Below, piece after piece: positions 12,339 to 24,196 of a stretch of 64,000 bases of DNA. The DNA lies in NCBI GenBank assembly GCA_013420905.1, contig JAAXNY010000006.1, positions 2,604,001-2,668,000 on the forward strand, in the 5' to 3' direction. Numbering within the stretch: the stretch's first letter is position 1; each line of letters opens with the position of its first letter. This stretch comes from Collybia mongolica (lineage: Eukaryota > Basidiomycota > Agaricomycetes > Agaricales > Clitocybaceae). Made by a program: the position numbers and the translations under genes. The notes beneath the pieces are model-generated. The model did not search any database and had not been told where the DNA came from. It saw only the letters and a program-made list of their open reading frames with translations.

Positions 12339-13855
12339 TCAGGCAATCAAGCCTGCGAGGCGAGCCCGAACTCTCTTCTCAGCTTGGCCAAGTTCTGACT
12401 CTTCTGACCTACGGTACAGCTCGTTCAAAGGGTTGGCTGTTCCCTCTTTCTCTAGATCTTCTTCAATTCTAGAGAACTCTCTGCAGAATTTCCCATTCAA
12501 GACCTGCATGGTTTTAATGAACGTACTAAATTGATACCTTTCGGTGAAACGCACCTGGTTGTGTAAAATATCCTTAAAATGCTCTCGAGCTGCCTTACCA
12601 TCAAGCGACAAAGCTCCATTCAGCTGCCCAAACTGCGATACAGTTGAATGGTGTTTTAACTGCATATTCATACAGGTTAGCGGGTTTGCCATGCGCATGA
12701 CTTGAACTCCCCTGTTGAATAAACCCGTCCTCTGCTGCGCGTTCGAAGATCTCTGCCGGCTCTTTGGACATCCACCTATCTTCGATGATCAATAGGTGCT
12801 TCAATAGCCCATAGGTGTTAAACCCCACATTTCATAACACAGGGCTTCATCAGAGCAGCCGGCCTCTTTAAGGACGCTAAATGCCTCCCTGTACGGGACC
12901 GGGACGTCCGTCAGGTTACTACAGGCAAGCTATCATGATTCGTGGCCTACCGAAAGAGCATGATGATGTTAGGCCACAATGCCTGCTCTAAATGTGGACG
13001 TTAGTGGAAGCTTGCGAGATGAACAGATAACGCACCAGCAAATAGATCCATGGCAGTTTCTTCCCGAGCGGACGAAGCAATGGCGCCCGCTCTTGTGGCT
13101 CCAATGGCGCGAGAAAGAGCCAACGCTACAGACAATCCAGCGCCAGTTCCATCTTGCTCGACCGAAACAAAACAAGGGAATCCTTTTCCTTTTTGATACA
13201 AAGACCTCACGGACGACCCAATCATCCTATGTCTCGGTTAGCAACTGGGTATAATGCCCGTTCACGGGTATGACTGAATAACCTTGGCGCAACCATGATG
13301 ACATCCTGCTCTGGATGGAAGTTGAGCATCTTATAGAACACATTGTAGCCACTGGCAATAACGATCGAAGCTGTGTTTTTTAGTTGGGGTGCCACCTGCC
13401 CATTGAAAACACGCGGTTGGACCTGATCTGGGATCAGGAGGAAAAGGACTGGTACGAAGATAATGAGGATGAGGACTCCGAACACCGTGAGGCACACACC
13501 CACCATCTGCAACCGCAGCAGCTTTGCTGAAGTCATGCTCCACAGTGAAGCCTTTCGACTTAGCGTCAGCAGCGTACGAATCCTCACGGTTCGCAATCAA
13601 AATTTTGTCATTTGGAATACCACTGTCACGCAGGTTTTGAGCCTGAGCTGCGCCTTGGTTTCCGAATCTGTATTTCAAAAAGGAAATGTCAAGACAATCT
13701 GTGAGTGTGTGCCGACATTGCCTTTCACCCCAAAAAGACGATCTGCTTGTTCTCAAGAAACTTCAAATCGGCATCCGAATCGTAATAGCTGGGAGCATTA
13801 TTCAGTCGACGAGTTTTGCGGATCGTGTTATCATTACGTACATTTTAGCTGACAT
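12339..13855 (-). CDS. Ketol-acid reductoisomerase-like protein (IlvC-related paralogue)
   Basis: The protein belongs to the NADP-dependent acetohydroxy acid isomeroreductase fold. It starts MSAKI and continues YYDSDADLKFLENKQIVFLG and FGNQGAAQAQNLRDSG, the dinucleotide-binding loop. Downstream are LFLLIPDQVQP, YNVFYKMLNFHPEQDVIMVA and EETAMDLFAEQALW, which keeps the metal-binding Asp and Glu of KARI. The C-terminal helical domain includes KEPAEIFERAAEDGF and HSTVSQFGQLNG. Where canonical KARI has VAPKGPGH, this protein reads VAPRMIGSS after splicing, so the usual catalytic lysine is arginine. It lacks a mitochondrial presequence, unlike Ilv5. It is therefore probably not the branched-chain biosynthetic enzyme but a cytosolic paralogue of unknown substrate. 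It is divergent from an L-rhamnose dehydrogenase. Family is clear; function is not. Confidence 0.8.
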
Positions 13856-14168
13856 GGAGAACGCTGTTTATAGAGCACGAGTTAGGGAAGAAGGAATGCA
13901 GACCGTCCGCACGTTTTGCCATCCCATCCCATCCTTTTAAGTAGCTTTTTAGTTTTGTTTCGGACACCTGGCCCGAAACCGTGATAATCAATTCGCGATA
14001 GGTTGACGAACTGGCAGATCACGGGGAGCCGTGAGGGTGGGCACAGGTGAGAATGGGTAAAAGCATCATCTGTCCTATGTACCGGCCCGGATTTCCCGTC
14101 GGTCCAACTCCTTGCGCAAATGTGAGTTTTGGGCCTCTAACCTGATCTTCTCCTGTAATATAATTACG
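13856..14168. promoter_or_regulatory. Shared divergent promoter interval
   Basis: This 313-bp interval separates the start codons of the reductoisomerase-like gene (minus) and the L-rhamnose dehydrogenase (plus). It must hold both promoters, unless 5' exons exist within it. A GTGAGT donor-like site near 14122 could mark a 5' UTR intron of the plus gene. No specific regulator site is recognised. Confidence 0.45.
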
Positions 14169-15231
14169 ATGCTCGCATTAGGTAGGGTCGTTTGCATAAC
14201 GGGAGCTTCTAGGGGCATTGGACGAGCATGGTGAGCTTCATCTGCCACTTATTTAAACCGTTTCGACAAAACGCCTTGCTGAACGAGCTTGAAGCGCCTT
14301 GGAGTTTGCTAAACATGGGGCTTCTGCCCTGATATTGCATTATTTCGGAGACGAAGAAACAGAGAATGAAGTTCAGCTTCTTCAACGGGAACTCGAGAAA
14401 CAACAGGTCAGAGTAGTGGTTGTAGCTGGGGATATAGCAGACCCTACGATATCCACTAAAGTGCTCGCGGATACCTCGTTGTGTGAAGTACTACTCATTT
14501 TTGTGGTATCAGATTGTCGAAGCCGGAGTTGGGGCATTTGGCAGGATTGACGTACTCGTCTCTAACGCTGGTATATGTCCATTCGCAGAGTTCTTGACAA
14601 TGCCACATGCTACCTGGGAAAGGACGCGTCAGGTCAATCTCGACGGTTCCTTCTATATTGTACAAGGTGACGAACCATAATTCACTATCTTGCTCCATGA
14701 CTCATCGACACGGTTAAGCGATTGCAAACCAGATGAAGAACCAAGTTCCTCAAGGAGGATCGATCATTGGTGTCTCATCCATCTCTGCGTTGGTTGGAGG
14801 AGAATTCCAATGGTGAGCAAGTACCATTTCACGACAATTAATCTCATTATGCTGTGACCCATCGCCTTAGCCACTATACCCCCACGAAGGCTGGGATTCT
14901 ATCACTTATGCAAAGTTGTGCGATCGCACTGGGAAAGTACAACATACGCGCCAATGCGGTTCTTCCTGGAACGATTGCCACGGATATAAACAAAGAAGAC
15001 CTTGCAGACAAGAAGAAACGGGAATATACGGTTAAGCGTACGGTCCTCGGCAGGTTAGGTGGTGAGCTTCTGATTTGTCCCATATGGACGATCAACCTAG
15101 CAACCTCTGAACAAACCACAGCGCCGGATGACATTTCTGGGCCGGTTGTTTTCCTCGCTAGTGATTTAGCCAAGTACGTCACTGGCGCGTCATTACTGGT
15201 GGATGGAGGCCTCTTCGTCAATCTACAGTAA
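14169..15231 (+). CDS. LRA1: L-rhamnose 1-dehydrogenase (SDR)
   Basis: The enzyme oxidises L-rhamnose to L-rhamnono-lactone, the first step of the non-phosphorylating fungal rhamnose pathway, in the cytosol. The first exon reads MLALGRVVCITGASRGIGRA with the TGxxxGxG nucleotide-binding motif. Later exons give IDVLVSNAGIC, GGSIIGVSSISALVGGEF with the catalytic serine, HYTPTKAGILSLMQS with the YxxxK pair, and the tail ASLLVDGGLFVNLQ-stop. The SISALVGG...THYTPTKAGILSLMQS stretch and the terminal GLFVNLQ match my memory of yeast Lra1 closely, far more than generic SDRs. Introns near 14232-14294, 14667-14730, 14812-14870 and 15060-15120 join in frame. LRA2-LRA4 are not in this window, so pathway membership rests on family likeness. 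Confidence 0.82.
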
Positions 15232-15289
15232 ATCTCATTTGATCACCTGATAATAATGATGGCGGTCCACCCGGCCCGCCCTCTCTCCT

Positions 15290-16050
15290 TCAAAATATGA
15301 AATCTGGGTGCAAAGCTTCGCCGTTGACGATTGCGGGCTCCGCTGCGATCAGAACCGTCACCCATCGGGTCCATCCCTTCGAAGGATTTCTCCATGCGTG
15401 CAATGTGCCCTTCTGAACCACTGTGTCACCTGGATTCTTTAAATGTTTCTCCGCACCGTCTTCGGTGATCAGGATCAGTTCTCCATGGACTGGTTGGTAT
15501 CCAGAACAGAGGCACCCCACATGATCAGTTGCAAATGCGAATCAGACAATATATACACCTACCGAGGATATTGTAATCCAAAGAGGATGTACGATGCTGT
15601 GCAACACCTCAACCAATTATCGGAGTCTTTCAGTGACATGCACTGACCATAGGTGTAATTGCACCAGGTGCAAGATCAGTAGACCTTAAATTGGTTCCGG
15701 TCGGATGAACTAGCCCGAAATTAGTTGGTTCTTCTATCTTGCGTTTTGCACCATCCTCTCTGCGTGGCTTCCGTTTGTGGGAGTTAGGGTTGGAACGGAA
15801 TGCAAAGCATACGTGTTATTATTATCGTGGGTTGGTATAGAGTCGGTTGTAACCCATATTGCCGCAGATTGCGCTCCTTTGACAGCTTGCATATCCTTGA
15901 TATCACATTAGCACAATACTTCGTGAGTGGCGCAGGAACTACCTGCGCGCTTAAACACATGTCGCTCTGGACCACGGCCACGCCCTGTTCGTCATGGGTG
16001 GTGACAATGCGACGCAGATCGGGAAGGTGGAATATCAAAGGATTAGACAT
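15290..16050 (-). CDS. Small cupin-domain protein
   Basis: The protein is a single-domain cupin of about 170-180 residues. It starts MSNPLIFHLPDLRRIVTTHD. It continues TNFGLVHPTGTNLRSTDLAP and SSLDYNIL, then the barrel core YQPVHGELILITEDG and GDTVVQKGTLHAWRNP, which fits cupin motif 2 (G-x5-x-x-G-x2-H-x3-N). It ends VNGEALHPDFIF at the stop at 15290. Related fungal cupins occur beside oxidoreductases in secondary or sugar-acid metabolism, with mostly unknown roles. Its stop is 58 bp from the stop of the convergent rhamnose dehydrogenase. Metal ligands of motif 1 are incomplete, so catalysis is uncertain. The middle exons rest on splice inspection only. Confidence 0.7.
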
Positions 16051-16366
16051 GGTTTTGAGGGTAATGATTCAATCGTAGTAGAAAAGACGAAGTTGGTCAA
16101 AGGCAGACCGAAACTTAACGCACTTGCCAAAGCGGATTCCCTTTGTGTCACATGGCAGGATCAGCCCGATTTTGTTTTGGTGCAAGTAGTGTGGGAAGCT
16201 TGCTTGAGCATTCTGAGAGGTGCGCCTTATAGCCGTATCAGCAAACACACCCCGCCAACAGGCGAGTATATTATGGTACACAATACATAACCAAAAGAAA
16301 TCAGTGACCATACATAAAGCTAAGATTTCCTGATGGTTAAGGTGCAGTGTCTGATAGATAGGAGAG

Positions 16367-17709
16367 TTAACCAAGGAAAGGGAGAGAGAAATGATGATGC
16401 GTACAATAATAATATTCGTCAATCAAAGGAATCCAGTCGTGGACAAATCCGCTAAATAGTCCAAGTAAAGGTACATGTGATGTTTGGTCAACAAGATTCT
16501 CCAATTTTGGACTAAAATGATTGTGTCAGATAGATGTTGGGTGAGAAATTTGGCTCTCACGAACCGAGTATAATACTCCCAGATGGATCCACGGAGAAGA
16601 TACCACAACATATCTTTATCTCTTCGTGCGTACTCCGATCTTTCAAGCCCAGAGGATGGTGAGGGATTTCTGCGAAGGTTGCGAGATAAAAGTTCCATGA
16701 CAAGGGCTGAGATCAAGGGACTGTTGGAATGGTGATTGTTGACAAGCATGGAGGCTAGTAATGGGTCAGGTTTCTTCTTTCAAAGTTATAGTGTGTGGAC
16801 ATTGTTGAATTTACTGACCATATACTAGAGGCCTTAAAATATAAAGAATTTCAGCTAGCCAATCCTGAGGCGATGAGAGGGGCTGTATGAGCGAGCGTGA
16901 TGGCTTGACAGAAGATGTGGTCATGGCCTTTGAAAGTAAGTAGTCGCTCACTGTTGAGTCAGACCTGGTTGAGGGGGAAGATACAAGTAGGGAGTGAGGA
17001 GGGAGCGGCGAATGATTATTTTTGAGGTGTTCCGGAGTTCCTGGGAGGGAAGAGACAGGAGACGATGGTGCAAGCGTTGGAGAAGACACGTTACTTGCTG
17101 GTGGAATACTGGCTGGATCGAAGTCTCGCTCGGGAATGGGGGGCGACAATAATGGTCTGTGTGTCAGACGTAGCAGGAGGAAGCGGAGTAAAGCTCTGGG
17201 GACTTTGTAAGACGGAAGTTCATAGTAAGATTGAATGTGAAGTACTTGATAACCTCCAACAGGACGACGCCCCTCCATCTTGACTTGGAGGTCACTTTCC
17301 GTCGTAAAACCATTTCCACAACAAGTTCGGTATATCTGATAAATTGGAGCACCCTTGCAGCCCATTTGTATAGTGTGTTTTGTTCGGACCACATCTTCGT
17401 AAATCGAGTGTGCAGTGATGGTGGGATGAGCGGGCGGTAATTCTGGCCGTTCCGGGCAATCCTCGCTAGAAGCGTGTCATGATACATACTCATTACATTG
17501 AGCAGAGCCGATACTGTATAGAGGGCATTTGTCAGTGCAACTTTGGATAGTTAAGTGAAATTAAACTGACAAGCTTCGGAAGCCAGCTCGGCGTCCTTAA
17601 ATCGGCCTGGAAGGAACCACGTTATAGAGCGCAGCGAAGACTCCAAGGATGAAATAGTGGAGACATTGTTGATAAGAAAAGACTCATATCGAGCGATTGA
17701 AGCGGACAT
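16367..17709 (-). CDS. PEX16: Peroxin-16, peroxisomal membrane protein
   Basis: PEX16 recruits peroxisomal membrane proteins through PEX3 and acts at the ER and peroxisome. I start it at the ATG at 17709 (MSASIARYESFLINNVSTIS). The family signature SSLRSITWFLPGRFKDAELA follows, then SMYHDTLLARIA. Later come SLHTRFTKMWSEQNTLYKWA, TELVVEMVLRR and WLAEILYILRPLVY. A Ser/Pro-rich insert of about 70 residues (near 17110-16890) precedes the last motif. The C-terminal half includes NSPLISALVMELLSRNLRR and LLGLFSGFVHDWIPLIDEYY, the classical PEX16 ending. The stop at 16367 gives a short tail. A GTACGC donor just after DEYYY could end the protein earlier. Identity is firm; the insert is lineage-specific. 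Confidence 0.85.
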
Positions 17710-17980
17710 GAAGACGATTAAGCCGCAAAGGTAAGGAGTTGAATAAATGGTAAAGGGAAAAGAGTATGATTCTCTCGGGAATGAAGATACCGTCCTTCCC
17801 ACGATCAACGGCGGCCAACGTTGGCCAGCTTAAATGAATAATTGCTTTCAAATACCATCTCTACTATTGTATTGTATATAGAGGTCGAGATGAGCCTTGT
17901 TTGATATCTTCGTAGTCTAATTTATTGTTCTATACTACTTGCCCGGAGGAAACTGAGTTTGTACACCCCAACAGTGCCTC

Positions 17981-19500
17981 ATGTCGACCAAAACAGACAC
18001 ATGGCCTGTCACATTGTCCTATGCATCTCTCATGAACTCTCATCATCTGGCCTCCCCCACTCTTGACTACCTTCGTTCGAGCCCAGTGAGAGGTCAGCTG
18101 GAGCCTTATGACCCAAGGACAGCCAAGGGATGGAGATACATCCAGACAACCGATACCCTTAATCAGCTCAAGGTTAGAAGTTCACCAGTGTGAGCTATTA
18201 AGAATTATGTCTAATGTCATAGACTCAGGTTCTGTTGCCTCCTGGCACAGCATCGATGTATGAACAACTTCTCAAATTCGAAGCATTTGAGCTCGGCAAA
18301 AAATCAGCTCTCTCTTGGGAGAGAATTCTGGAAATTCGCCATCTCAAAGACCGAATGATTCGCAAGTGCCAGAAACTAGCGAAAACCTCAGCAACGCCCA
18401 GAAGACCCGGCGATCCTTTCACATTTCAAACCCTCATCGCACCGTCAGATTTTCGGGTCAAGGAAATGGAGAAGTGGTTCCAGCAACAACAGACACGTAC
18501 GAACGTACTATTACGACGACAGACCACACGTCAACAAAGTAATAAAAGTAATGCCTGCTCTATTCAATGTGCTGAACGAGTCGCTGCAGATATTAGCGAA
18601 GCTATTCCGGGGCGCTCTTACCACATAACCTCAGCGTTCTCGAATCATGCCCCTCGCGCCCCCCCAACGAAATCTAGCAGCATCAATCGACGCCTTCCAA
18701 TATATAATGAAGTCAGAATCCCGCTGCAGCGGCCGATTTTGGTCCCTCAAGAACAGAAACCGTCTTTTTTCTCAGCACAGACATCGGCGCCGATGACAAC
18801 CCGTTCTGTATCGTCTCCGCCTCCTTTACCTCATTTGTTGCGCATACGTGATCTCGAATCAGGCTTCGATTTGTCGAATGATCCCCAGAAAATAGTCTCG
18901 GTAAAAACAGAAACGCCTCTGAATGAACCAGATGTCATGAGCCCAGACTCGGCCTCTCAAGATAATATGGCGTCCGCCATTGCGGAGCAAAAATGTCCTT
19001 CACAAGTACATCTCCGCCGACAGCGAAGTTGTATCAAACGTTCCAGTACTGGTGACTTGACCAAAACCGTATCTTGGGCCGATGATCGTGATTTGGCTGG
19101 TCAAATATCAAAATATGCATCTGTCGCACGCGAGGCACAATCATCTGGTCAGTCCTCCTGTTAAATCTCGACACTATCTCACGTATCCATCTCACCTGAA
19201 GGCCGCAAATGGGAAGAAATTCGAGACATCTACGTGGAACAAATGGCTGGCCTCGAACTTCTTCACCAGCAGGTGGAGGAAAGTCTTGAACATCTACGTT
19301 CTGAAACTGAACACCTGAAGCGAGCTGACGAAACGATACGTCGCCAGAGGGATACACTTCGTTCCGCATTCCAGGACTTCGAAAGAAAACAAACCAGATT
19401 TCAGTTGAAAGGTGAGGACGGTCCTTCAATTGGGATGCCTATCGTTGACCAGACTCAGTCCAAGAAGCGCTGGAAGACGCAGACCACGTTCTATCATTGA
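17981..19500 (+). CDS. Unidentified protein with C-terminal coiled coil
   Basis: Three exons are seen. Exon 1 (17981-18174, MSTKTDTWPVTLSYASLMNS) is joined by a GTTAGA...ATAG intron to a long exon with a basic, Gln/Arg-rich middle. A last intron near 19157-19200 leads to a heptad-like helix (GLELLHQQVEESLEHLRSET) that predicts a coiled coil, ending TQTTFYH. A KTVSWADD element near residue 340 resembles an RVxF-type PP1-docking motif. No domain is recognised; composition (low-complexity, Ser/Pro/Thr) suggests a cytoskeletal or nuclear scaffold, which is only an inference. It is divergent from PEX16 with 271 bp between start codons. Confidence 0.65.
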
Positions 19501-19648
19501 CTGCAGCAGTTGAGAAAAATATGACTTTAGATATATCCTGATATTATCGGATTGAGTAGTCTTGAGGTGTTCTGGTCATACATATAGCCGTGAAGATAGT
19601 AGGACATCATGTCCATAGACAACACAATAAACTTACAAGACGGTACTT

Positions 19649-22091
19649 CTAGGCCTTTTTGCCTGGATCCACCACCACCGAACGACTGATAGATAGCCGC
19701 ATAAAATCAGGCTGGCGAGCGCAATCACAATCCCGAAAACGTGATAGGAACCATCTGGGGAATGGACATTGGTTGGTACAGTGATATTGAGCGAGAATGC
19801 TCCTGCGAATCATGGGTGAATGAACATCGACAAACATGTCTGGAACGTCAGCATACCAATAAGAGTCTGAACACATAAAACAGCAACACTGACAACAGTC
19901 AGATAGATAATGGCCTTGTCCGTTCCATTTTTTGTGAGAGCAACTACCGTCCGTAACTGTGATAAATAAGTTGGGTGCGATTGGCTGAGCATCCGTTCGT
20001 AGTGAGCAAGAGAATGTTGCAAAAATAAGATGTGATCTAGCAATAATGATAAGTAGGTATGCGACTAGTAAAAGACTGACCACATACCCTGCACATCTCC
20101 CATATATATAGCAACCTCATTGTCGTCATATTTACTAGTTCCGTTGCCAAGTCCCGCATGGCCGGAAGTTAAAAGGCGCTTTCTGATCTGAGAAACTACT
20201 TCGGACTTCGAGGCAAGCAGACGGACAAGAGACGTGACGAGCTTTCGTGTCCTCGCTATACGCCGGATTGTCGTATGAGTAGTGCTGGGTTGCGATAGCG
20301 ACAGAGAACTTCTCGGTGTACATCTTGTGAATACAAACCTCAACCGTCGGAAGTTGAGGCTGAAGGTGAACATGGGGACCGAAAACAAAGCCCCAGCTGC
20401 TGGGTCAGTGATACTCTTGTTAAATCTCTCTTTCATTTCAAAAGATTCCACCTCAAGTCGCCCAACTGATTCGTAAGATAGAACTTTCCTCTCTGGAATT
20501 GGTGTAGTGACAATCATTTGTTTCTCGGTAGAAGCAGGATGGCCTGGGGAGCCAGCAAAAACGAGATTATCAATGGCAACTACCTCCTTCTCAATCACGG
20601 CTAAGAAAGGATAGAATGAATCCACGATAGAGTCTAGTATGCCATGTGCAATCCAGTCTAGATCAGGCGTGTCACATAAGGATAACCCCAGGATAAACAT
20701 GGGTAAGATACCTACCTGATGACATATTTAAGGCTTCCTCGAGAAGAACAATTCGGTTCCTAATACGATCAGTATGCTCTGTGAGGTGTCTCAGCATTTC
20801 CCAATGCCTGCATTGTGAACTCACCTGAAATGTCCGTAAAATGGAACTACCAAACGCAGAATATATAATTTAATATGACAGCGTGGTCCGAATCACTCAC
20901 TGTGCAGATGCCCTCGTTAAAGACGACTAAATAGACGTTTGCCTCACCAAGGACGCTGCCGTTGGCATCATGGATCGTCGAGTTTAACTTATCATCGTCT
21001 TCGTCGAACCCTTTCGGCATCTTGTCCCGCGCAATCTGGCCCTCTATAGCCCGAAAGGAGATAAAATAATATCCGAGCTTGGGAAAGATTTCCAGTTTTT
21101 CGCGGGGGTCTCGTTGCAATATATCTTCCAGAGTAAGTGGATGGAGATGTAGCAACTGTAAGAAATTAGCAGATGTCACAGGAAGCATGGGGGGCTCGGC
21201 AATCACCTTCCCAATAGCGCGCATGTCTTCCCATGTTGGGGACGCAACGTCTAAGAACCAAGCTTTCTTCGCAGAAGTCTTGTGCGCTTGCGCTACAGGG
21301 GTTTCTGGTGATATAGCGGTCTTGTGTTTGCCTTTCCCTCCGCCTGAGTTATTGTGGTCGTTCTTACTCTTATAAGGGAGGCCACTAGGAGGTGTACAGT
21401 CATGGTTTGATACGTGCATGCTCTTTGGTAAATATCTCGGTATACGAGTATGAAGTTGACCACGTCGGGCTTTAGCTGCTTTCTTCAGGGCGGCATCCAG
21501 TTGACCCAGAACCAGCGTTAGTGAGGTAGTTGAGATTATTCGCCTTGCATGTTCTCCCTTTTCTGTGCTGGATTTAGTACAGGGCTGCTCGACCAATAGG
21601 GATGGAGGTAAATAGAGAGCAAACTGCCGGGGTGTTTGCCTCGATTCTTCTCTGGCTTTAATGCGATTGATATGAGCTGCGAAGTCATGCTCGGACTGGG
21701 CGGACTGAAGGGTGCCGACATTCGACCAACGTCTCCGGAGTCTAGCGCGTTGTGAACGAGATAATGTGACACTCGATGATGATGATGATGATGAAGATGA
21801 AGATGAAGATGAAGATGAGGATCCTGAGGGATTTCCTCTAGCCCAGCGTGAGATAGCTAGCTCCACCACTGCCGCAATGGCACCCAGTCGCCCCCTTCCG
21901 CTGAACAATTCAGATGGTGAGGAAGAGGCGAGGGAGTCGAGGCTCTGCGAACGATTCACGCTCGGAGATATTGCGTTTCCCCTGTAGATATCAGATTTGT
22001 CGACTTGTGGGCTGTGTTGTAGTGCCCCCGATGATGTGGTTTGATGGCCTTCAGGCTCGGGATCACCGTGACAGGCTAGACCAAAAGACAT
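19649..22091 (-). CDS. CorA-like divalent-metal transporter
   Basis: This is a two-helix CorA/Alr/Mnr2-type channel for Mg2+ or another divalent cation. The ATG at 22091 (MSFGLACHGDPEPEG) is the first true start. A long disordered N-terminus contains an uninterrupted run of about 17 serines coded near 21777-21823. The soluble CorA funnel includes TSANFLQLLHLHPLTLEDIL and PKLGYYFISFRAIEG, then DWIAHGILDSIVDSFYPFL and KVLSYESVGRLEVESFEM. The C-terminus has AIIYLTVVSVAVLCVQTLIG, an intron, then AFSLNITVPTNVH and a second helix FGIVIALASLILCGYL, ending VVVDPGKKA. Instead of the GMN selectivity motif the spliced sequence reads GAFSLN. Between the funnel helices lies an Arg-rich insert. Family is clear, substrate is not. 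Confidence 0.8.
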
Positions 22092-22454
22092 GGTGAACAA
22101 TTGGGTAACTCCCACAAGGCTGAGGGTGCTTGGACAAGATTTGCCTCACAGGCGGTAGAACTCGTCCTGTATGGGTTTACAATGACATGGAAGACGTAAA
22201 AGATTTTGTCCATCTGTTATGTAACTCACAATGATTTCTCGCTCGACCCATCAGCGATAAAATTAAATTTCCAAACGACGATGGATATTTAAATTTATGG
22301 TTTTTTCTCGTTTCAATAAACAGATCCGAGTGCCCGTGGCGCTATCGAAAAAATCTACACAAGAAAAGTGGCATTACGCACGGCAATGGCATATAGCAGT
22401 ACCATGAAAAGTCAATAGTAATGCTAAAGACATCTGAAATCCATGAATGTGATA
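22092..22454. other. Intergenic between two minus-strand genes
   Basis: About 360 bp with AT-rich sequence (22255-22330), presumably the promoter of the CorA-like gene and the terminator of RRP36. No coding sequence is supported. Confidence 0.4.
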
Positions 22455-23880
22455 TTACCCAACTCTTCGTCTCTTCTCCACCGTCTGCCCATTCTCTTGA
22501 CCAGCAGAAGAGGGACCACGCTTTCGGTGCAGCTGGGGCCTAGCAGAGCCTTCTTTGGCAAATGGCCTTGATTTCTTTTCCTTCTGACCAAGTTTCTTTT
22601 GTTTTTTCCCAATGGCCTTCTTGACTGCCTGTTTGCCCCCTTCGGCAACCAAAGCATCATACCTTGCTCGAACGAGTAAATCACGTTTCTCAGCTAACTT
22701 TTGATAAGAACATGATATGTCAAATAAAGTTACGGGCTTACATTCCTTTAGCCACCATCCTCCCTTTCCGCCTTTCCGCCTATTTTTCTCTTCTAGAGCT
22801 ACCTTGACAAGTGCCTCTCGTTCAACTTTGTTCCGCCTGTCACTATTTACAATACTTTCTGCTCTCTTGACCGTGAGTTCCAGCCTCTTCACTTCTTGTT
22901 GCCGTTCAGATAAAAGACCCTGAGGTGAAGAAGCCAATAATATTCGTGCACGTTTCAAATTTATTTGTAATGTCTTGAGCTCTGTCTTGTGAGACTCTGC
23001 AAGGAAGCTGTAGTGTTGTTGAAATTTTTCCCCTGAAAATTCGCCAGCCAGAGGTAAGAATCGTGGATCTCGAGCCTGCTATTGAAAACGGGCATCAGCT
23101 CAAATCAAACAAACCAGCAACGGACTCACGACTTGCTTGACTTCCACGACATTTCGTTTCCGTGTAACTGGTCTTTTTGATGTAGTTTCCATGGGGCTGC
23201 AAAAGATCATAAGCCATTGATTGAATACATGCTAACATTACTCACGCATTCTTGCTCGCACGCTTCGCAATGTCAGGGCGAGGTTTAAGGCTCCATTCAG
23301 ATTTCGTTTTCGTGTTATTCACACTTTCATGTTCGTGTTGCGATCCCTCGAGCTCCACGCTAGACTTGGTTCCGTCAGAATAGTCAATGTCAAAATCATC
23401 TATGGCTGGGGCAAGAACGCTCCGCGCTTTGCGCAAGGCTCCAAGTGGTAGGCCTGAGAGATCTGATAGGTTAGTGGAGAAATTGGTTTTGATCAAGTTA
23501 CTTATGTTTGAGGTAAGCGCACCAACTTGAAGAGCATGCTGAATACGAGCTGTTTGAATATTTGAAGTTGATTGGGAATGGGGTCCACATACAATTACAG
23601 ATGATTCTTGTGAGTCTTCTACTATTTCGAAGGCTTGATTGTCCTCCCACTGTGCGGTTCGCGGAGCATCCGCATCTTCATCATCCTCGAGTCCCAAGTC
23701 ACTGGATAACCTATAGGAATGATTTTGCGAGCCACTTATCCCCTCTGTGTCACTTCCTTGGTCTCCCCAATTATACTCATGTAAATGTGGTGTAGCTATG
23801 TGTGTTGAAGCAGACTTCGATATAGATGTACGCTTTCGCTTCAACGGTTTGGACAATGAAGACGGAGGACGATGGGGCAT
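22455..23880 (-). CDS. RRP36: rRNA processing protein RRP36
   Basis: RRP36 is a nucleolar factor for early pre-18S cleavages in the U3-containing 90S particle. Starting at the ATG at 23880 (MPHRPPSSLSKPLKRKRT), the N-terminal half is acidic and poorly conserved. It ends in a basic stretch RPDIAKRASKNA, then RPVTRKRNVVEVKQV. The conserved domain follows: RDPRFLPLAGEFSGEKFQQH, YSFLAESHKTEL, a Lys/Arg/Glu-rich helix, VKVALEEKNRRKGGKGGWWL and YQKLAEKRDLLV. It ends in a very basic tail (KKAIGKKQKKLGQKEKK) typical of the family, and RRRVG-stop. Two or three short introns are present. An in-frame ATG 30 codons upstream is less likely. Assignment rests on the RDPRF...Y.FL pattern and helical K-rich end. 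Confidence 0.8.
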
Positions 23881-24196
23881 TTTTAATCTGACTGAAGGGA
23901 TAGTTTCGTAGATGGAAGATGAAAAAGATTTGAATAACGTGATCACGGTGTTTGGCTTGGTTACTAACACTAACGTAACTCACCGGACGGCTGAACGGCC
24001 GATCCCGGGCCTCAACCGCCAGACTCAAATTCAGTCCATACAATAACCCCACCAGCGCGCTTATGCTGCCTAGTCCACTACTTTTAGAAATTCAAATGAA
24101 GCACATGTCATTATACAATCCATTTCCATAATACTTTTCAATCATTGGTCCAAAATGTTTGAAAGGTACATGTATTCATCACAAACACCACTGGGC
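23881..24196. other. Intergenic at gene/repeat boundary
   Basis: About 315 bp covering the RRP36 promoter and the start of the repeat region. I see no gene. Base composition becomes AT-rich and CpG-poor to the right of about 24060. Confidence 0.4.

Noticed and set aside
22092..22115. Start of the CorA-like protein at 22115
   Set aside because: The codon there is GTG; the first ATG in frame is at 22091.
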